Part shown: positions 6,428 through 6,541 of the stretch, in pieces | How the letters are laid out: the number at the start of each line of letters is the position of its first letter | How positions within the stretch are numbered: the stretch's first letter is position 1 | Assembly: GCA_002305685.1 (NCBI GenBank) | Contig: DBQB01000022.1 | Coordinates: forward strand, 1 to 6,541 | Length of the DNA: 6,541 nucleotides | Reading direction: 5' to 3' | Source: Ruminococcaceae bacterium UBA1405 | GTDB taxonomy: Bacteria > Bacillota > Clostridia > Oscillospirales > Ruminococcaceae | Translations under genes and position numbers: made by a program | Notes under the pieces: model-generated | What the model saw: the letters and a program-made list of their open reading frames with translations, nothing else | What the model was told of the DNA's origin: nothing | Database searches by the model: none

Positions 6428-6453
6428 TGTTCCGGTGGAGTTCAGCCGGAACA
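6428..6453. repeat. 8-bp inverted repeat TGTTCCGG/CCGGAACA
   Basis: The two perfect 8-bp arms are separated by 10 bases. Neither strand has a T-run after the stem, so it is not a standard intrinsic terminator. It could be an operator or part of a structured RNA for a gene beyond the right edge. Confidence 0.5.
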
Positions 6454-6541
6454 AGGGGTAAAACCAGCTGAAATTTGAGGGAAACTCCTTCCATTATTCT
6501 GTTACTTTGTAGGTTTGTCAAACATATTGGACGGTGAACTC

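Larger units (their letters stand above)
6163..6541. other. Non-coding stretch with several inverted repeats and a tandem repeat
   Basis: I see no credible gene in these 379 bases. The two open frames of 77 and 93 codons look random in composition and lack ribosome binding sites. The stretch holds four dyads: a bulged stem 6303-6311/6323-6330, ATTGG/CCAAT with an inner GGG/CCC (6332-6355), GAATATT/AATATTC (6388-6394/6414-6420), and TGTTCCGG/CCGGAACA (6428-6435/6446-6453). A 10-bp tandem repeat, ATTTTTTGCA twice, fills 6392-6411. On the plus strand TTGGCA (6258-6263) and TATAAT (6279-6284), 15 bp apart, could start a transcript through these dyads. On the minus strand the first dyad is followed by TTTTATGTTT and could end a transcript from beyond the window. 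Confidence 0.5.

Noticed and set aside
6228..6461. Plus-strand open frame of 77 codons
   Set aside because: No ribosome binding site, no recognisable domain, and it runs through several inverted repeats; more likely non-coding.
6240..6521. Minus-strand open frame of 93 codons starting with TTG
   Set aside because: Weak start, random-looking composition and no recognisable domain.
1..6541. CRISPR arrays, insertion sequences, tRNA or rRNA genes
   Set aside because: No spaced repeats, transposase motifs, terminal inverted repeats or conserved RNA gene sequences were seen.

Overview
This window looks like ordinary chromosomal DNA from a Gram-positive, low-to-mid GC Firmicute, most likely of the class Clostridia (an Oscillospiraceae/Ruminococcaceae-type gut anaerobe). 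That is an inference. It rests on a canonical T-box leader in front of a branched-chain amino acid operon, strong AGGAGG-type ribosome binding sites, extended -10 promoters, and the clostridial flavour of the acetolactate synthase. All convincing genes lie on the minus strand, so transcription runs from high to low coordinates.

Layout in transcription order: (a) 6541-6023 is a non-coding stretch with several inverted repeats, a 10-bp tandem repeat and a promoter for the next gene. (b) 6022-5531 encodes a small stand-alone protein resembling the universal-stress-protein domain of KdpD. It is followed by a 20-bp hairpin that probably ends its transcript. (c) 5385-4432 encodes an alpha/beta hydrolase of the monoacylglycerol lipase/lysophospholipase type. 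(d) 4372-4058 holds a promoter and a full T-box riboswitch with its terminator. (e) 3987-2314 and 2301-1813 are ilvB and ilvN, the large catalytic and small regulatory subunits of acetolactate synthase, closed by a strong intrinsic terminator at 1716-1760. (f) 1548-778 encodes a PPP-family metallophosphatase with its own promoter. (g) 660-142 encodes a small nitroreductase-family flavoprotein behind a promoter with a 14-bp palindrome. (h) 141-1 shows no recognisable gene.

Only ilvB and ilvN clearly work together. They catalyse and tune the first common step of valine, leucine and isoleucine synthesis, and the T-box would switch the operon on when a branched-chain tRNA is uncharged. The other four genes appear to be separate or loosely linked housekeeping or accessory transcription units. 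I see no mobile element, CRISPR array, toxin-antitoxin pair, tRNA or rRNA. I do not find a convincing new biological system here. The best items for a second look are the unresolved T-box specifier, the structured non-coding stretch near the right edge, and several small regulatory dyads.
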